Notes: generated by a model not told the origin, from the letters alone. 55,555 nt of DNA from SLRI01 sp964393275 (GCA_964393275.1 CAYMTA010000019.1:1-55555); one strand, 5' to 3'. Positions 1-9,092 are shown, counted from the first letter of the stretch. Numbers and translations: made by a program.

Positions 1-79
1 AACAGCCGGCAACAGCCAAGGCCGCTTGACCACGGGTATTGGGCGGCCGGTTACGGACGAGCCGTTCTCGGCCAGGCTC

Positions 80-1450
80 TCAGGCATTCGACGCGGTGCC
101 GATGGTGGTCAGGGCTTCGTTTCGTCGATCTTCACGATGCAGGGTTTGCCAGCCCCCCCTTCGCAGCACCCGCCAGGTGACGGCGATAGTGAAGACGAAC
201 GTCATGCTCGACATCACGCTGAACAGGCCGATCGTCCAGTGGACGCCGAGCTCGAGCCACCAGCCGGCGGTGAAGCTCATGATCAATGTCAGAGCATTGA
301 TTACGGCAAACCACAGATGCAGATCCTGGCGATTGAGCACATTCAAGGTCTGCGAGATCGGAGTAACCAGAAGGCGGGTGAGATAAAGCGGCGCGAGAAG
401 CTGGAAGATGATTCCGGCCTCCTGCCAGGCCTCGCCAAACACGAAGGAGAACAGCCAGGGTCCGACCCAGGCGAGGGGCAGAAGGACGATCAGGCCAAGT
501 CCGGCGAAGAGCGCTGCCACCCGCTTGAAAAGTCGAATCAGCCCGGCGTGATCGCGGTCTCGAATCTCGCCGAGGAAGACTTGGCTCGCGCTTTCGCCGA
601 GCAACCGCAAAGGCAGCGCGACAGCTCTCTGCGCCAGCGCGAAGAAGCCGGCCATGGCCGGCCCATACAGGGTTGCGACCAGCACCGCCGGCAGCATGAT
701 GCAGGCTGCCTGGAGTGCCGCGGAGCTGGCTGAAAAAACCGGATAGCGCCAATAGGAACGCAGTTCCCGGCCGATCTCGGCGAGCGATGGACGGCAGAAT
801 TTCCGAATTTCCACTTGCGGTAGTGCCAGAAGCAGGTGGATCAAACGGGCGAGATAGCCTGCGGCATAACCGAGAATAAGTCCGGAACCACTGGCGCCCG
901 CCAGCCCAAATGCCAGCTGCCCGCCGGCCTGCGTGCCAAAATGGACGATCCGGTTGATTCCATTCAAGCGGAACGAGCTCTTGCGGACCAGCCAGAAGCT
1001 CAAGCCGCTTCCGATACCCCAGAACATCAGGCAGGGCGGCAATAGCCAGAGCAACGGTGCCAGATCCGGTACGCCGAGAAAGGTCGCCAGCTCGGCGCCC
1101 CAAAGCCAGAGCAGAAGACAGGACAACAGGCTGATCGACGCGCTCGTCAGCCCGGCCCCGGCCACCAGCGCCGCCGCCGCTCGCTCGTTCCGCTCCAATG
1201 GGATGGCGAGCTCGTAGCGCAAGGCGATCATCGTCGCCCCGATTGACATGAAGGTCCCGAAAATCGCAAACAGACCAAACTCTTCCGGCGTGTAGAGGCG
1301 GGTCAGAAGCGGCGTGCTCATGATGAGCAGAGCCTGCCCGAACACCATTCCACCCGAGAGGATGCTTAACCCACGGAGGAACCGGCTTCGCAGTAATCTG
1401 GCCGAAAATTGGCGCAGCGCCGTTGCTCCGGACGAGTTGCGAACATGCAC
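80..1450 (-). CDS. Wzx-like oligosaccharide flippase
   Basis: Inner-membrane flippase of the polysaccharide-synthesis (MOP/Wzx) family, expected to move undecaprenyl-linked repeat units to the periplasm. The 456-residue product is almost entirely hydrophobic segments separated by short basic loops, compatible with about 12 membrane spans and the usual family length (420-500). The N-terminal stretch TPLLTRLYTPEEFGLFAIF is the typical first-helix signature of this family. It sits at the edge of a polysaccharide locus with glycosyltransferases, a priming transferase and an O-antigen ligase/polymerase, which supports the role. Substrate cannot be read from sequence. An AT-rich island immediately upstream (about 1600-1665) is the likely promoter region. 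The start at 1450 is the only good Met ahead of the first helix. Confidence 0.85.
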   Translation of the reverse strand: MHVRNSSGATALRQFSARLLRSRFLRGLSILSGGMVFGQALLIMSTPLLTRLYTPEEFGLFAIFGTFMSIGATMIALRYELAIPLERNERAAAALVAGAGLTSASISLLSCLLLWLWGAELATFLGVPDLAPLLWLLPPCLMFWGIGSGLSFWLVRKSSFRLNGINRIVHFGTQAGGQLAFGLAGASGSGLILGYAAGYLARLIHLLLALPQVEIRKFCRPSLAEIGRELRSYWRYPVFSASSAALQAACIMLPAVLVATLYGPAMAGFFALAQRAVALPLRLLGESASQVFLGEIRDRDHAGLIRLFKRVAALFAGLGLIVLLPLAWVGPWLFSFVFGEAWQEAGIIFQLLAPLYLTRLLVTPISQTLNVLNRQDLHLWFAVINALTLIMSFTAGWWLELGVHWTIGLFSVMSSMTFVFTIAVTWRVLRRGGWQTLHREDRRNEALTTIGTASNA

Positions 1451-1760
1451 TGCCGCCTCATATCAGGTACGGACAGCCTGTCCAGCCGTCTGTCGTCCGA
1501 TCTCGCAGCGATCGCACCGGCCAATCGGCCGAGCAGTCGAAGCTGCGGGAATGCTGAAAAGAAGAGCGGTCGACAAAACAACAATGCTTGTGCCCATTAA
1601 ATCTTGATCAACATAATATAAATACTTTTATTCACAATATTTGGCGCGATATCTAAATTTCTTGAGCAATTTCCTCGAGGGCGGCGGGCTCGGCTCGCTC
1701 GATAAAAGACAAGCTCGAGCCTCACCCGCTACCCTTTTGCTCATATTTTTGATAGTGTCG
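1451..1760. other. Intergenic AT-rich island upstream of the flippase
   Basis: A 310-bp gap between the flippase start and the stop of the PL14-like gene, both on the minus strand. The part around 1600-1665 is strikingly AT-rich against the surrounding GC-rich DNA, as expected for a promoter region firing leftwards into the flippase. No pair of -35/-10 hexamers with good spacing stands out, so no promoter is called. No convincing small gene was seen; the short minus ORF at 1366-1584 looks like a frame shadow. Confidence 0.4.
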
Positions 1761-3029
1761 TCAGCGGACGCGGAACGCCATCGTGCTGTACGATCCAATC
1801 GTTGATCCGGATCGTGGACGGACCATCCATTCGTACTTATCCGCCTTCAAGTTGCCGATGCTCAGCCTACACGTCGACCCGCTGCACGATTTCGCCGGCC
1901 AAACCGTGCCATTGTAGATGATCGATCGATCACTCCACTTGGGCCGATCGGTGAGCAGCTTTACATAGTAGCGTTCGGCGCGCGCATCACGATTCCAGGT
2001 GAGGACCACGTTCCTGCCGCTGATCGTTCCATTCGGCTCGACGGCACCGAACCCTGCACCGCTGCTCACGGCCGACGTATTGCTGGAGGTCTTGCCGCCA
2101 GACGAAGTGGAGGCCTTGTCGCCAGACGAAGTGGAGGCCGTGCGGCCAGACGACTGCTGCCCCGATGTCGATTTGCCGGACGTGTACAACTTGTAGTCGG
2201 CGTACCACATCTTCTGATCTTTTGGTGATGGCGCTTGCCACATGTCGTTGAACATGAGTCCACGGATTGCCCATCCGGCATCACGTCGAAACTGCAGGTT
2301 GCTCATGGTATCAACTCTCTTGCCATTCACCCAGAGCTGGCTATAGCCGTTGGCTCTTCCGGGATCATTCATTACGATTTCGACCTCGATATCGGTCCAG
2401 CTACCGGCCCTCCAGTCGCTGCTGCCGAAGCGTGGGCTCCAATGACGACCGTACTCGCCATATTGACCGTTGCCGGACCGATTGAGATGGTACGAGTAGA
2501 ATCGGAAGCCGTACTTGGAATTGACATTCCGCACCGACCAGCCGGTCTGCGTCGCGGGAGGTGCGCCGCCGCCGACGGTGTTGCTCTTCTCTCCCCCCCA
2601 GAGGCCCCATCCCATCTTTCCCCCGCCTTTGTCCGGCCATTCGAAGCCGTTCTCGAGAAAGATGCGCAGCGAAAGGCAGGCGGCATCGGCACCCGGGTTG
2701 CCCAGCTGGCTGAGAAAAAAGGTATTGCTTTTATTCGTGCTCGATTTGCCTTTTTTGACGTTCACCTGGAGGCCGACCGTGCCGTCCGGGGCACGGCCTA
2801 TCGAAATACCATGCAGAGAGTGGACATTGGCCGTGTGGAATTCGGGACGTTCGAGGACTTCGCCAGGTGAACGGCCGACGTCGGAGCTGCGGAGCGGCAT
2901 CTCCCAGGCGAGCTGATATCGGCTCGAGCACTTGGTGGCGCTTTGTGCCAGGGCATCGCCGGCATTGGCGAGGAGCAAGGCTGCGGCCAAGCCGACTGCA
3001 GCAAGAATAACGTCAGTCGTTCGTTGCAT
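1761..3029 (-). CDS. Secreted PL14-like polysaccharide lyase with C-terminal accessory domain
   Basis: Probable exported polysaccharide lyase of the alginate/glucuronan lyase (PL14) type. From the chosen ATG at 3029 (GAGG ribosome site seven bases upstream; an upstream in-frame Met at 3116 lacks one) the product is 422 aa. It begins with a signal peptide ending around ALAQS. The catalytic-type beta-jelly-roll region covers roughly residues 30-290, with the family landmarks GGGKMGWGLWGGE, GFRFYSYHL and a W-T-D-I-E-V-E strand followed by NG-Y-LWVNGK. A Ser/Thr/Gly-rich linker with an 8-residue repeat (ASTSSGDK) joins it to a C-terminal fibronectin/Ig-like module containing a Cys pair (CSGSTC). 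In a capsule locus such an enzyme may trim or release polymer. The neighbouring AlgD-like gene makes a mannuronate-type substrate conceivable, but this is inference. Confidence 0.75.
   Translation of the reverse strand: MQRTTDVILAAVGLAAALLLANAGDALAQSATKCSSRYQLAWEMPLRSSDVGRSPGEVLERPEFHTANVHSLHGISIGRAPDGTVGLQVNVKKGKSSTNKSNTFFLSQLGNPGADAACLSLRIFLENGFEWPDKGGGKMGWGLWGGEKSNTVGGGAPPATQTGWSVRNVNSKYGFRFYSYHLNRSGNGQYGEYGRHWSPRFGSSDWRAGSWTDIEVEIVMNDPGRANGYSQLWVNGKRVDTMSNLQFRRDAGWAIRGLMFNDMWQAPSPKDQKMWYADYKLYTSGKSTSGQQSSGRTASTSSGDKASTSSGGKTSSNTSAVSSGAGFGAVEPNGTISGRNVVLTWNRDARAERYYVKLLTDRPKWSDRSIIYNGTVWPAKSCSGSTCRLSIGNLKADKYEWMVRPRSGSTIGSYSTMAFRVR
2094..2154 (-). repeat. 24-bp tandem repeat encoding linker of the lyase
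   Basis: Two and a half copies of a 24-bp unit (2094-2117, 2118-2141, partial 2142-2154) lie inside the lyase gene and encode the repeating octapeptide ASTSSGDK/ASTSSGGK. Such in-frame units can expand or contract by slippage and would only change the spacing between the lyase domain and the C-terminal module. Confidence 0.8.
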
Positions 3030-3612
3030 TGTTACCTCATCGATTGTTTTTTTCGCCAGAAAGTAGCGGACGACGCGACGGAAATGGAATCCGTCACACG
3101 TGCGGATTGCCTTCATGATCCGGACTTGGGCATCCGATGCTCACCCTCCTTGCTGATCGTCGAAGTTTTTTGGTTTTCTTGCGAGAGCTGTCTTTGGATG
3201 GAGTGGAGGGATGCTCGGCCGGATTGCCTTCCCGAAAGCCGGGACGAGGCAATACGATAAACGCAAGGGAAGTGCCATGCGCCAACTGATGCTATCTAGA
3301 CGTTATTTTCCCCGAAATATTCCGTGACCGACCGAAAAACGGAAAGGGGGTCTTCCGCCCGTCGGTGCTGGCGTCGCCTCGGTTGCCGGAACCCGCGGCC
3401 GTCGCGGACGCACGCCGTTCGGCAGATCGGCTGCGAGAGGCTGTCCTGCCGCCCGAGGCGCAGGCGCTTTCGGGGCTCGGCCGGCCGTGCTAGGAGGTCG
3501 CACGGATGAGGCGCTCGGCGCCGAGCGCCTTCGAGAATCGGGCGACCGCCAGGCGCAGGCCCGTCGGGTGGCGTGCGCACGAGCCGAGATCACGACTGGA
3601 CAACACGCGAAG
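3030..3612. other. Divergent intergenic region, no gene recognised
   Basis: A 583-bp stretch between the divergently read lyase and methyltransferase genes. It must hold the promoters for both directions. The GAGG ribosome site of the lyase lies just inside it (about 3037-3040, minus strand). ORFs crossing it in several frames do not look like proteins: low-complexity Arg/Pro/Ala composition and no ribosome sites. Nothing else is recognised. Confidence 0.4.
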
Positions 3613-4404
3613 ATGCAATCGTCGATTGAAGACACGCATTGCGGCGCCGCGCCCGAGACGGGCGCGTCCTCGCTCGGGTTGCTGGCTCGTCTCTACCCGG
3701 AAATCCAGGTGGCCGGCTTCGCGCGCAACGACCAGCACGTCGTGTTCTTCACTCAGGTCAATGCGCTGCTGGAGCCGCATATGACAGTTCTCGACTTCGG
3801 GGCCGGCCGCGGCAGCAGCGCCGAATGGCCGATTCCCTTCAAGCGCCGTCTGCTCGACCTCAAAGGCAAATGCGCCAAGGTCGTCGGTTTCGACGTCGAT
3901 CCGGCGATCTACGGCAACCCGCAGCTCGACGAGGCGATCTTGGGCGCGGTCGGCGAGCCGCTGCCGTTTCCGGATGCCCACTTCGACGTCATCGTCTCGC
4001 GTGCCACCTTCGAGCACATCGCCGATCCTGTCGCTTGCGCCCGAGAGCTCGGCCGCGTGCTCAAGCCGGGCGGCTGGCTCTGCGCCTGGACACCGAGCCG
4101 CTGGGGCATCGTCGGTCTCGGCGCCAATTTGGTGCCCAACCGCCTGCACGCCTCGGTGCTCCGCCACCTCGAGCCGACCCGCAAGGATCAGGACGTTTTC
4201 CCGACGGTCTACAAGATGAACACCGGCGCGGCGCTGCGCCGGTTGTTTCCGGAAACGGCGTTCCGCCATGCCACCTATGCCTTCTCTGGACCGCCGTCCT
4301 ATCATGCAAACCGCCTCTGGCTGGCCCGCCTCTGGCAGCTCTACGAGCTCTTCATGCCCCCTCCGGCTCGCAAGATGCTTCACATTTTCATTCAAAAGAG
4401 GTGA
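3613..4404 (+). CDS. Class I SAM-dependent methyltransferase
   Basis: Methyltransferase of the Methyltransf_11 type, likely acting on a sugar or lipid intermediate of the polysaccharide. The Rossmann motif I is VLDFGAGRGSS (about residues 58-68), followed by VGFDVDP (motif II acidic residue) and FDVIVSRATFEHIADP (motif IV). After that comes the usual RVLKPGGW strand. Start ATG 3613 gives 263 aa and puts motif I at the usual depth; the ORF stays open further upstream but the extension is unconserved-looking Arg/Ala-rich sequence. It begins a long plus-strand run extending through the carbamoyltransferase and SGNH hydrolase. Acceptor unknown. Confidence 0.8.
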   Translation: MQSSIEDTHCGAAPETGASSLGLLARLYPEIQVAGFARNDQHVVFFTQVNALLEPHMTVLDFGAGRGSSAEWPIPFKRRLLDLKGKCAKVVGFDVDPAIYGNPQLDEAILGAVGEPLPFPDAHFDVIVSRATFEHIADPVACARELGRVLKPGGWLCAWTPSRWGIVGLGANLVPNRLHASVLRHLEPTRKDQDVFPTVYKMNTGAALRRLFPETAFRHATYAFSGPPSYHANRLWLARLWQLYELFMPPPARKMLHIFIQKR

Positions 4405-4513
4405 GCGAGGGCGCCGACTTGCCGTGACTGTTGCCGAACTCCCCGAACGGCACGAGGCAAGGATCGGAGCTCCGGAGCGGACTTGGCTTTTTTTGGCGGC
4501 CTGGAGGAGCGTT

Positions 4514-4945
4514 ATGTCGACGCACGAGAGCTATACTGGACACGCCGAGATCAAGGCTGCGAGCGATCGCAGCTTCGGCCTGACAGTGGGTGGCATCCTC
4601 GCCGCGATCGCCCTGGTGCGCTGGTATTGGGTCGCGCACCTGTCATGGCCGATGCTGACCTTTCTCGTCGTCGGTCTCGCCCTGGTCGCCGCAGCGCTGA
4701 TCAATGCCGCGGTCCTGGCGCCGTTGAACCGGCTCTGGACGAAGCTCGGCCTCGTGCTCTTCAAGGTCGTCAACCCCGTCGTCATGCTTCTGCTGTTCGC
4801 CGTCGTCATCGTCCCCGCCGGCCTTGTCATGCGCTTGGCCGGGCACGATCCGATGCGCCGGCGTTTCGACCCTGAAGCCACGACGTACTGGATCGAGCGC
4901 GACCCGCCCGGCCCGGCGCCCGACGAGTTGCGCAACCCGTTCTGA
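4514..4945 (+). CDS. SxtJ-family membrane protein
   Basis: Small integral membrane protein of 143 aa with the layout of the SxtJ family: a soluble N-terminus, two pairs of hydrophobic segments (about residues 22-70 and 80-110), and a C-terminal tail containing RFDPEATTYWIERD. A clear GGAGGAG ribosome site precedes ATG 4514. It is followed within 35 bp by a 49-aa DUF5989-type protein and then a NodU/TobZ-type carbamoyltransferase. The same three-gene association (sxtJ, sxtK, sxtI) is known from saxitoxin clusters and recurs in other bacterial loci. Function is not established; a membrane partner or scaffold for the carbamoyltransferase is the natural guess from gene order. Confidence 0.75.
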   Translation: MSTHESYTGHAEIKAASDRSFGLTVGGILAAIALVRWYWVAHLSWPMLTFLVVGLALVAAALINAAVLAPLNRLWTKLGLVLFKVVNPVVMLLLFAVVIVPAGLVMRLAGHDPMRRRFDPEATTYWIERDPPGPAPDELRNPF

Positions 4946-4980
4946 GCCAGCCCTGATCACGACGATACGGAGAAGCGTTG

Positions 4981-5130
4981 ATGGAGTTCCTGTCCGAGCT
5001 CTGGCAGTTCCTGCGGGTCCGCAAGAAGTTCTGGCTGGCGCCGATCATCCTCCTGATGGCGCTGTTTGGCGGGCTCTTGGTGGTGGCGCAGGGCTCGGCC
5101 GTCGCCCCGTTCATCTACACCCTGTTCTGA
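4981..5130 (+). CDS. DUF5989 (SxtK-like) single-span membrane protein
   Basis: A 49-residue protein, starting MEFLSELWQFLRVRKKFWL and continuing into a single hydrophobic helix with a short polar C-terminus ending YTLF. This is the compact form typical of DUF5989 proteins encoded between SxtJ and a carbamoyltransferase. The ATG at 4981 follows GGAG (4970-4973). The stop at 5130 is seven bases before the start of the carbamoyltransferase, so the three genes are almost certainly cotranscribed and probably work together. Function unknown. Confidence 0.75.
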   Translation: MEFLSELWQFLRVRKKFWLAPIILLMALFGGLLVVAQGSAVAPFIYTLF

Positions 5131-5137
5131 GCCGGCC

Positions 5138-6976
5138 ATGCGGGTCCTCGGCATCTCGGCCTACTACCACGACAGCGCCGCGGCCCTCGTCGTCGACGGC
5201 GAGATCAGGGCGGCGGCGCAGGAGGAGCGCTTCACCCGCAGGAAGCACGATCCGGGCTTCCCGCGCCATGCCATCGACTACTGCCTCGCCGCGGGCGGCT
5301 GCTCGATCGCGGACATCGACCATGTCGTCTTCTACGACAAGCCGTTCATCAAGTTCGAGCGGCTTTTGGAGACCTATCTTTCTTTCGCGCCCAGGGGCTT
5401 CGCCTCGTTCCGTATGGCGCTGCCGATCTGGCTGAAGGAGAAGCTCTTCCAGAAGTCGATGCTCAGGGATGCCATCCGTGAGCTGCCCGGCGGCGCCCAT
5501 TGGGACGGCCGGGTCCTCTTCACCGAGCACCACCAGAGCCATGCCGCGAGCGCGTTTTTTCCCTCGCCCTTCGACGAGGCCGCCATCCTCACCATGGACG
5601 GCGTCGGCGAATGGTCGACGACCACGCTCGGCATCGGCAAGGGCAACAGCCTCGAGATCGTCAAGGAGCAGCACTTCCCGCATTCGCTGGGCCTGCTCTA
5701 CTCGGCCTTCACCTACTACACCGGCTTCAAGGTCAATTCCGGCGAGTACAAGATCATGGGGCTCGCCCCCTATGGCGAGCCGCGCTTCGTCCAGACGATC
5801 CTCGACAACCTCATGGATCTCAAGCCGGATGGCACCTTCCGGCTGAACATGGACTATTTCGACTACTGCACCGGCCTGCGGATGACGAACGCCAGGTTCG
5901 ACGCGCTCTTCGGCGGCCCGGCGCGACAGCCCGAGCAGCTTTTGACGCAGCGCGAGATGGACCTGACCGCGTCGGTGCAGAAGGTGACCGAGGAGGTCGT
6001 GCTCCGGCTCGGCCGGTCGATCGCCGAGGAGACCGGGCAGCGCAATCTCTGCCTCGCCGGCGGGGTCGCGCTCAACTGCGTCGCCAACGGCCGGCTGCTC
6101 CGCGATGGTCCGTTCGAGCGCCTGTGGATCCAGCCGGCGGCGGGCGACGCCGGCGGTGCCCTCGGTGCGGCGCTCGCCGGCTACCACCAGCTCGCCGACC
6201 GGCCCCGCCCGGCGCTCAATGGCCATCTCGACCACATGCGGGGCGCCTATCTCGGACCCGCCTTCACCACCGACGAAGCCGCGGCGACGCTCGAGGCGGC
6301 CGGCGCCGTCTTCGATATCCTCGACGACGACGAGATCATCACGACGACCGCCGATGCGCTCGCCGAAGGCAAGGCCGTGGGCTGGATGCAGGGCCGCATG
6401 GAGTTCGGCCCGCGGGCCCTGGGCGGACGCTCGATCCTGGGCGACCCCCGCTCGCCCGCCATGCAGAAGATCCTGAACCTCAAGGTCAAGTTCCGCGAGA
6501 GCTTCCGCCCGTTCGCGCCCTCGGTGCTGGCCGAGGACGTCGCCGACTGGTTCGAGCTCGCCGAGCCCAGCCCCTACATGCTGCTCGTCGCCGACGTGGT
6601 GGAGGGCCGCCGCCGGCCGATGACCGCCGAGGAGCAGGCGCTCTTCGGCATCGACAAGCTGAACACGGTGCGCTCCGAGATCCCGGCGGTCACCCATGTC
6701 GACTACTCGGCCCGGGTCCAGACGGTCCACGAGGCGACCAACCCGCGCTACTGGCGCCTGATCCAGGCCTTCAGGCAGCGCACCGGCTGCCCGGTCGTCG
6801 TCAACACCAGCTTCAACGTCCGCGGCGAGCCCATCGTCTGCACGCCGGCGGACGCCTTCCGCTGCTTCATGGGCACCGAGATCGAGATGCTCGTCGTCGC
6901 CAACTGCCGCCTCGACAAGGCAGCCCAGAAGCCCGAGCTGAAGCTCGACTACAAGGCAGCCTTCGAGCTCGACTGA
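5138..6976 (+). CDS. Carbamoyltransferase, NodU/TobZ/SxtI family
   Basis: Enzyme expected to transfer a carbamoyl group from carbamoyl phosphate, through a carbamoyl-adenylate intermediate, to a hydroxyl of a sugar or other acceptor. The 612-aa product has the full family layout. The N-terminal Kae1-like domain starts at MRVLGISAYYHDSAA, with the metal-binding His cluster EHHQSHAASAFF near residue 128 and SGEYKIMGLAPYG near 204. The C-terminal carbamoyl-phosphate domain carries FGPRALGGRSILGDPR near residue 422. ATG 5138 was chosen because it starts the conserved first strand; the ORF extends 24 codons upstream across the preceding gene. Context makes a polysaccharide sugar the likely acceptor. 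Confidence 0.9.
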   Translation: MRVLGISAYYHDSAAALVVDGEIRAAAQEERFTRRKHDPGFPRHAIDYCLAAGGCSIADIDHVVFYDKPFIKFERLLETYLSFAPRGFASFRMALPIWLKEKLFQKSMLRDAIRELPGGAHWDGRVLFTEHHQSHAASAFFPSPFDEAAILTMDGVGEWSTTTLGIGKGNSLEIVKEQHFPHSLGLLYSAFTYYTGFKVNSGEYKIMGLAPYGEPRFVQTILDNLMDLKPDGTFRLNMDYFDYCTGLRMTNARFDALFGGPARQPEQLLTQREMDLTASVQKVTEEVVLRLGRSIAEETGQRNLCLAGGVALNCVANGRLLRDGPFERLWIQPAAGDAGGALGAALAGYHQLADRPRPALNGHLDHMRGAYLGPAFTTDEAAATLEAAGAVFDILDDDEIITTTADALAEGKAVGWMQGRMEFGPRALGGRSILGDPRSPAMQKILNLKVKFRESFRPFAPSVLAEDVADWFELAEPSPYMLLVADVVEGRRRPMTAEEQALFGIDKLNTVRSEIPAVTHVDYSARVQTVHEATNPRYWRLIQAFRQRTGCPVVVNTSFNVRGEPIVCTPADAFRCFMGTEIEMLVVANCRLDKAAQKPELKLDYKAAFELD

Positions 6977-7072
6977 CGTGCCATCCCGTCGATCACGATG
7001 CGGCGCCTCTCGGCGGAACGGCGTGCAGACGTCGCTTCTTCTCGAACCTCTCCGGAAAAAGGCCCGATAGCC

Positions 7073-8035
7073 ATGCGAACTGGCCTGGTGCTCTCGATCG
7101 CGACGGTGCTGTTGATGCTGGGCGTGCTCGAGCTCGCCACCCGCTGGCTCTTCGTCGACCTCGGATCGACCGCCGACAACACCAGCTACTTCGCCGAACG
7201 ATGGCGAGCGACGCACGAGGGCGGGCTCAACCACTACGGGTTTCGCGACAACGAGATCGCCGGCAGGACACCCGGTGTCCTGCGTCTCGCCGTGATCGGC
7301 GACTCCTACACCTACGGCCAGGGCATCGCCCGCGAGGACCGATTGACGGACCTCCTCGACCAGGCGCTCGGCCCCGAGGTGGAGGTGCTGAACTTCGGCG
7401 TTCCCGGCGCCGACTATCCGGAGCATGCGGCCAACCTGGCGCTCGCCCTCGAGGTCGCCGAGCCTGATTTCCTGATTCTGCAGTGGCTGTTCAACGACGT
7501 GCGGGAGCCGGGCGACGATGGCGGACGTCTCCGCTCGCAGCCGCTGCTCGCCACGCTGCACGGCTGGCTGCAGCCGCGCTCGGCACTCTACTTCATGGCC
7601 CGGCAAGCCTTCACCGCCCTGCGCGACGACCTCGGCCTCCTGCCACCGCCGAACACCTCGTATCGGCCCTATCTCGATCCCGAGGGCGAGCCGGCGCGGC
7701 GCGCCCGCCAACGCCTCGAGCAGGTGCTCGATATCGCCGCCGAAGCGGGCGTGCCGCTCGCCATGGTCCTCTGGGCGAGGGCCGCCGATGTCGCCGCCGA
7801 TCCTGCCGCTGGCGATCCTGGCGGCGTGAGCCTCGATCCGCTGTTCGAGCAGGTTCTGGCGGTTTGTGAGGAGCGCGATCTGCCCTGCCTCGACCTGCGG
7901 CCGGCGCTGCGCCAAGCCCCCCCCGATGCATCGCTCGTCGTCAATCGCTTCGACCCTCACCCGAGCGCCTTCGCGAACCGCCTTGCCGCCACCGCCGTCA
8001 TTCCCTGGCTCGAGCCGCTGCTGGGATCCCGATGA
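7073..8035 (+). CDS. SGNH/GDSL-family hydrolase, membrane-anchored
   Basis: Probable esterase or acyl-transfer enzyme acting on O-acyl groups of extracytoplasmic polysaccharide. The 320-aa product starts with an uncleaved signal-anchor helix (residues about 3-24). Block I is AVIGDSYTYGQG with the nucleophilic Ser; the middle carries a Gly (LNFGVPGAD) and Asn (WLFND) of the SGNH set. The C-terminal FDPHPSAFANRLAA supplies the Asp and His of the catalytic triad. Start ATG 7073 places the hydrophobic anchor at the N-terminus. It follows the carbamoyltransferase by about 100 bp on the same strand and is probably part of the same transcript. Confidence 0.8.
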   Translation: MRTGLVLSIATVLLMLGVLELATRWLFVDLGSTADNTSYFAERWRATHEGGLNHYGFRDNEIAGRTPGVLRLAVIGDSYTYGQGIAREDRLTDLLDQALGPEVEVLNFGVPGADYPEHAANLALALEVAEPDFLILQWLFNDVREPGDDGGRLRSQPLLATLHGWLQPRSALYFMARQAFTALRDDLGLLPPPNTSYRPYLDPEGEPARRARQRLEQVLDIAAEAGVPLAMVLWARAADVAADPAAGDPGGVSLDPLFEQVLAVCEERDLPCLDLRPALRQAPPDASLVVNRFDPHPSAFANRLAATAVIPWLEPLLGSR

Positions 8036-8207
8036 TGTCGGCGCCCTCCAGCGTGTTTCCCGGCCCGGCCGCTCGCCACCGAACGACACGCGGCGACGGC
8101 ATCCCGGAACCGGAGCCCGCCGGGAAGCTCCCGCCGGAGCTCTTGCCCGGCCCACAGCAGGAATCGACCCACCTCTCTTTCCTGCGTCCCCTTGAGGAGC
8201 CCCGAGC

Positions 8208-9092
8208 TTGACACCCAACACCAAGCGACTTCTGAATCTGGCCCAGAAACTCGGCGTGGACAGCCTCCTCCTGCGCGTCAGCACACTTCCCGGCCTTCGC
8301 CCGCTCATCAATCGGATTGCCTGGAATCGACAATCTCTCGCCCACTGCGATGGCATTTATCATCGCTTCATGAAACGAATCGACCGGCACGGCATCGCCC
8401 TGGCGAGCAAATCCATTCTTGAGATCGGTGCCGGCAACTCGATCGGCATCGGCTACTTCTTTGCTCGTCACGGCATCTCGAGATGGACCGCATCCGACCC
8501 CATTATGAAATTTGGCGGCAATACCCGCTTCGCTCGGGATGAGCACGAATTATCCAGAAAAATTCTTCTTCCTGACCACCCCGACCTCTTCGAGTCGATC
8601 CGTATCGAGGATAATAAAATATTATTTGAATCAATATTCAGATTCATTAAATTGGACGCGACGGTTTTCATGCCCAATCTCGAAGGCCAGTTCGATCTGA
8701 TTTTTTCCAATTCTGTTTTTGAACATTTGACTGAGGACGGATTGGAAGCCACGCTGGCCAATTGCCGTCGCTACTTGAAGCCGAACGGTGTCATGATCCA
8801 CGGCATCGATCTCAAGGATCACATAAATCCTTTGAATCCTCTAGGATTTTATATGTATTCGGACAAAAAATGGCGTTCGCTGACCAGCGGAAGTATTTTT
8901 TATGTCAATCGATTGCGGCACACCGATTATATGAAAATCTTTCAAGAACACGGGTTCCATATAATGGAATGCGAGCCTTACCTGCCGTTGCCCTTGCCCA
9001 CCAGGATACACCCGGACATCCGGAACCGGTATGGCGACGATGAAATCCGATATGGCGAGGTTTTTATTACGGCCCGAAATGGTGACCGGTAG
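8208..9092 (+). CDS. Class I SAM-dependent methyltransferase (AT-rich, TTG start)
   Basis: A 294-aa methyltransferase. Motif I is ILEIGAGNSIGIGYF, then WTASDPI, and FDLIFSNSVFEHLTEDG for motif IV, followed by RRYLKPNGVMIHGIDL; this is the Methyltransf_23/25 pattern. The TTG start at 8208 is supported by GAGGAG nine bases upstream. The central and 3' parts of the gene use many AT-ending codons, unlike the flanking GC-rich genes, which suggests independent acquisition, common for polysaccharide tailoring genes. The C-terminal part resembles that of methyltransferases modifying glycan ends. Target unknown. Confidence 0.8.
   Translation: MTPNTKRLLNLAQKLGVDSLLLRVSTLPGLRPLINRIAWNRQSLAHCDGIYHRFMKRIDRHGIALASKSILEIGAGNSIGIGYFFARHGISRWTASDPIMKFGGNTRFARDEHELSRKILLPDHPDLFESIRIEDNKILFESIFRFIKLDATVFMPNLEGQFDLIFSNSVFEHLTEDGLEATLANCRRYLKPNGVMIHGIDLKDHINPLNPLGFYMYSDKKWRSLTSGSIFYVNRLRHTDYMKIFQEHGFHIMECEPYLPLPLPTRIHPDIRNRYGDDEIRYGEVFITARNGDR

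Noticed and set aside
1366..1584. 72-codon minus ORF overlapping the flippase start
   Set aside because: Out of frame with the flippase and of Arg/Pro-rich random composition; judged a shadow.
5111..8356. Very long minus-strand ORF (1081 codons) opposite the carbamoyltransferase and SGNH hydrolase genes
   Set aside because: A by-product of GC-rich codon bias: the opposite strand of GAG/CTC/GCC codons is open. The translation is repetitive Arg/Gly/Glu-rich sequence without any domain, while the plus strand encodes recognisable enzymes. The same applies to long antisense ORFs at 23724-26000, 36993-39050 and 39909-42317.
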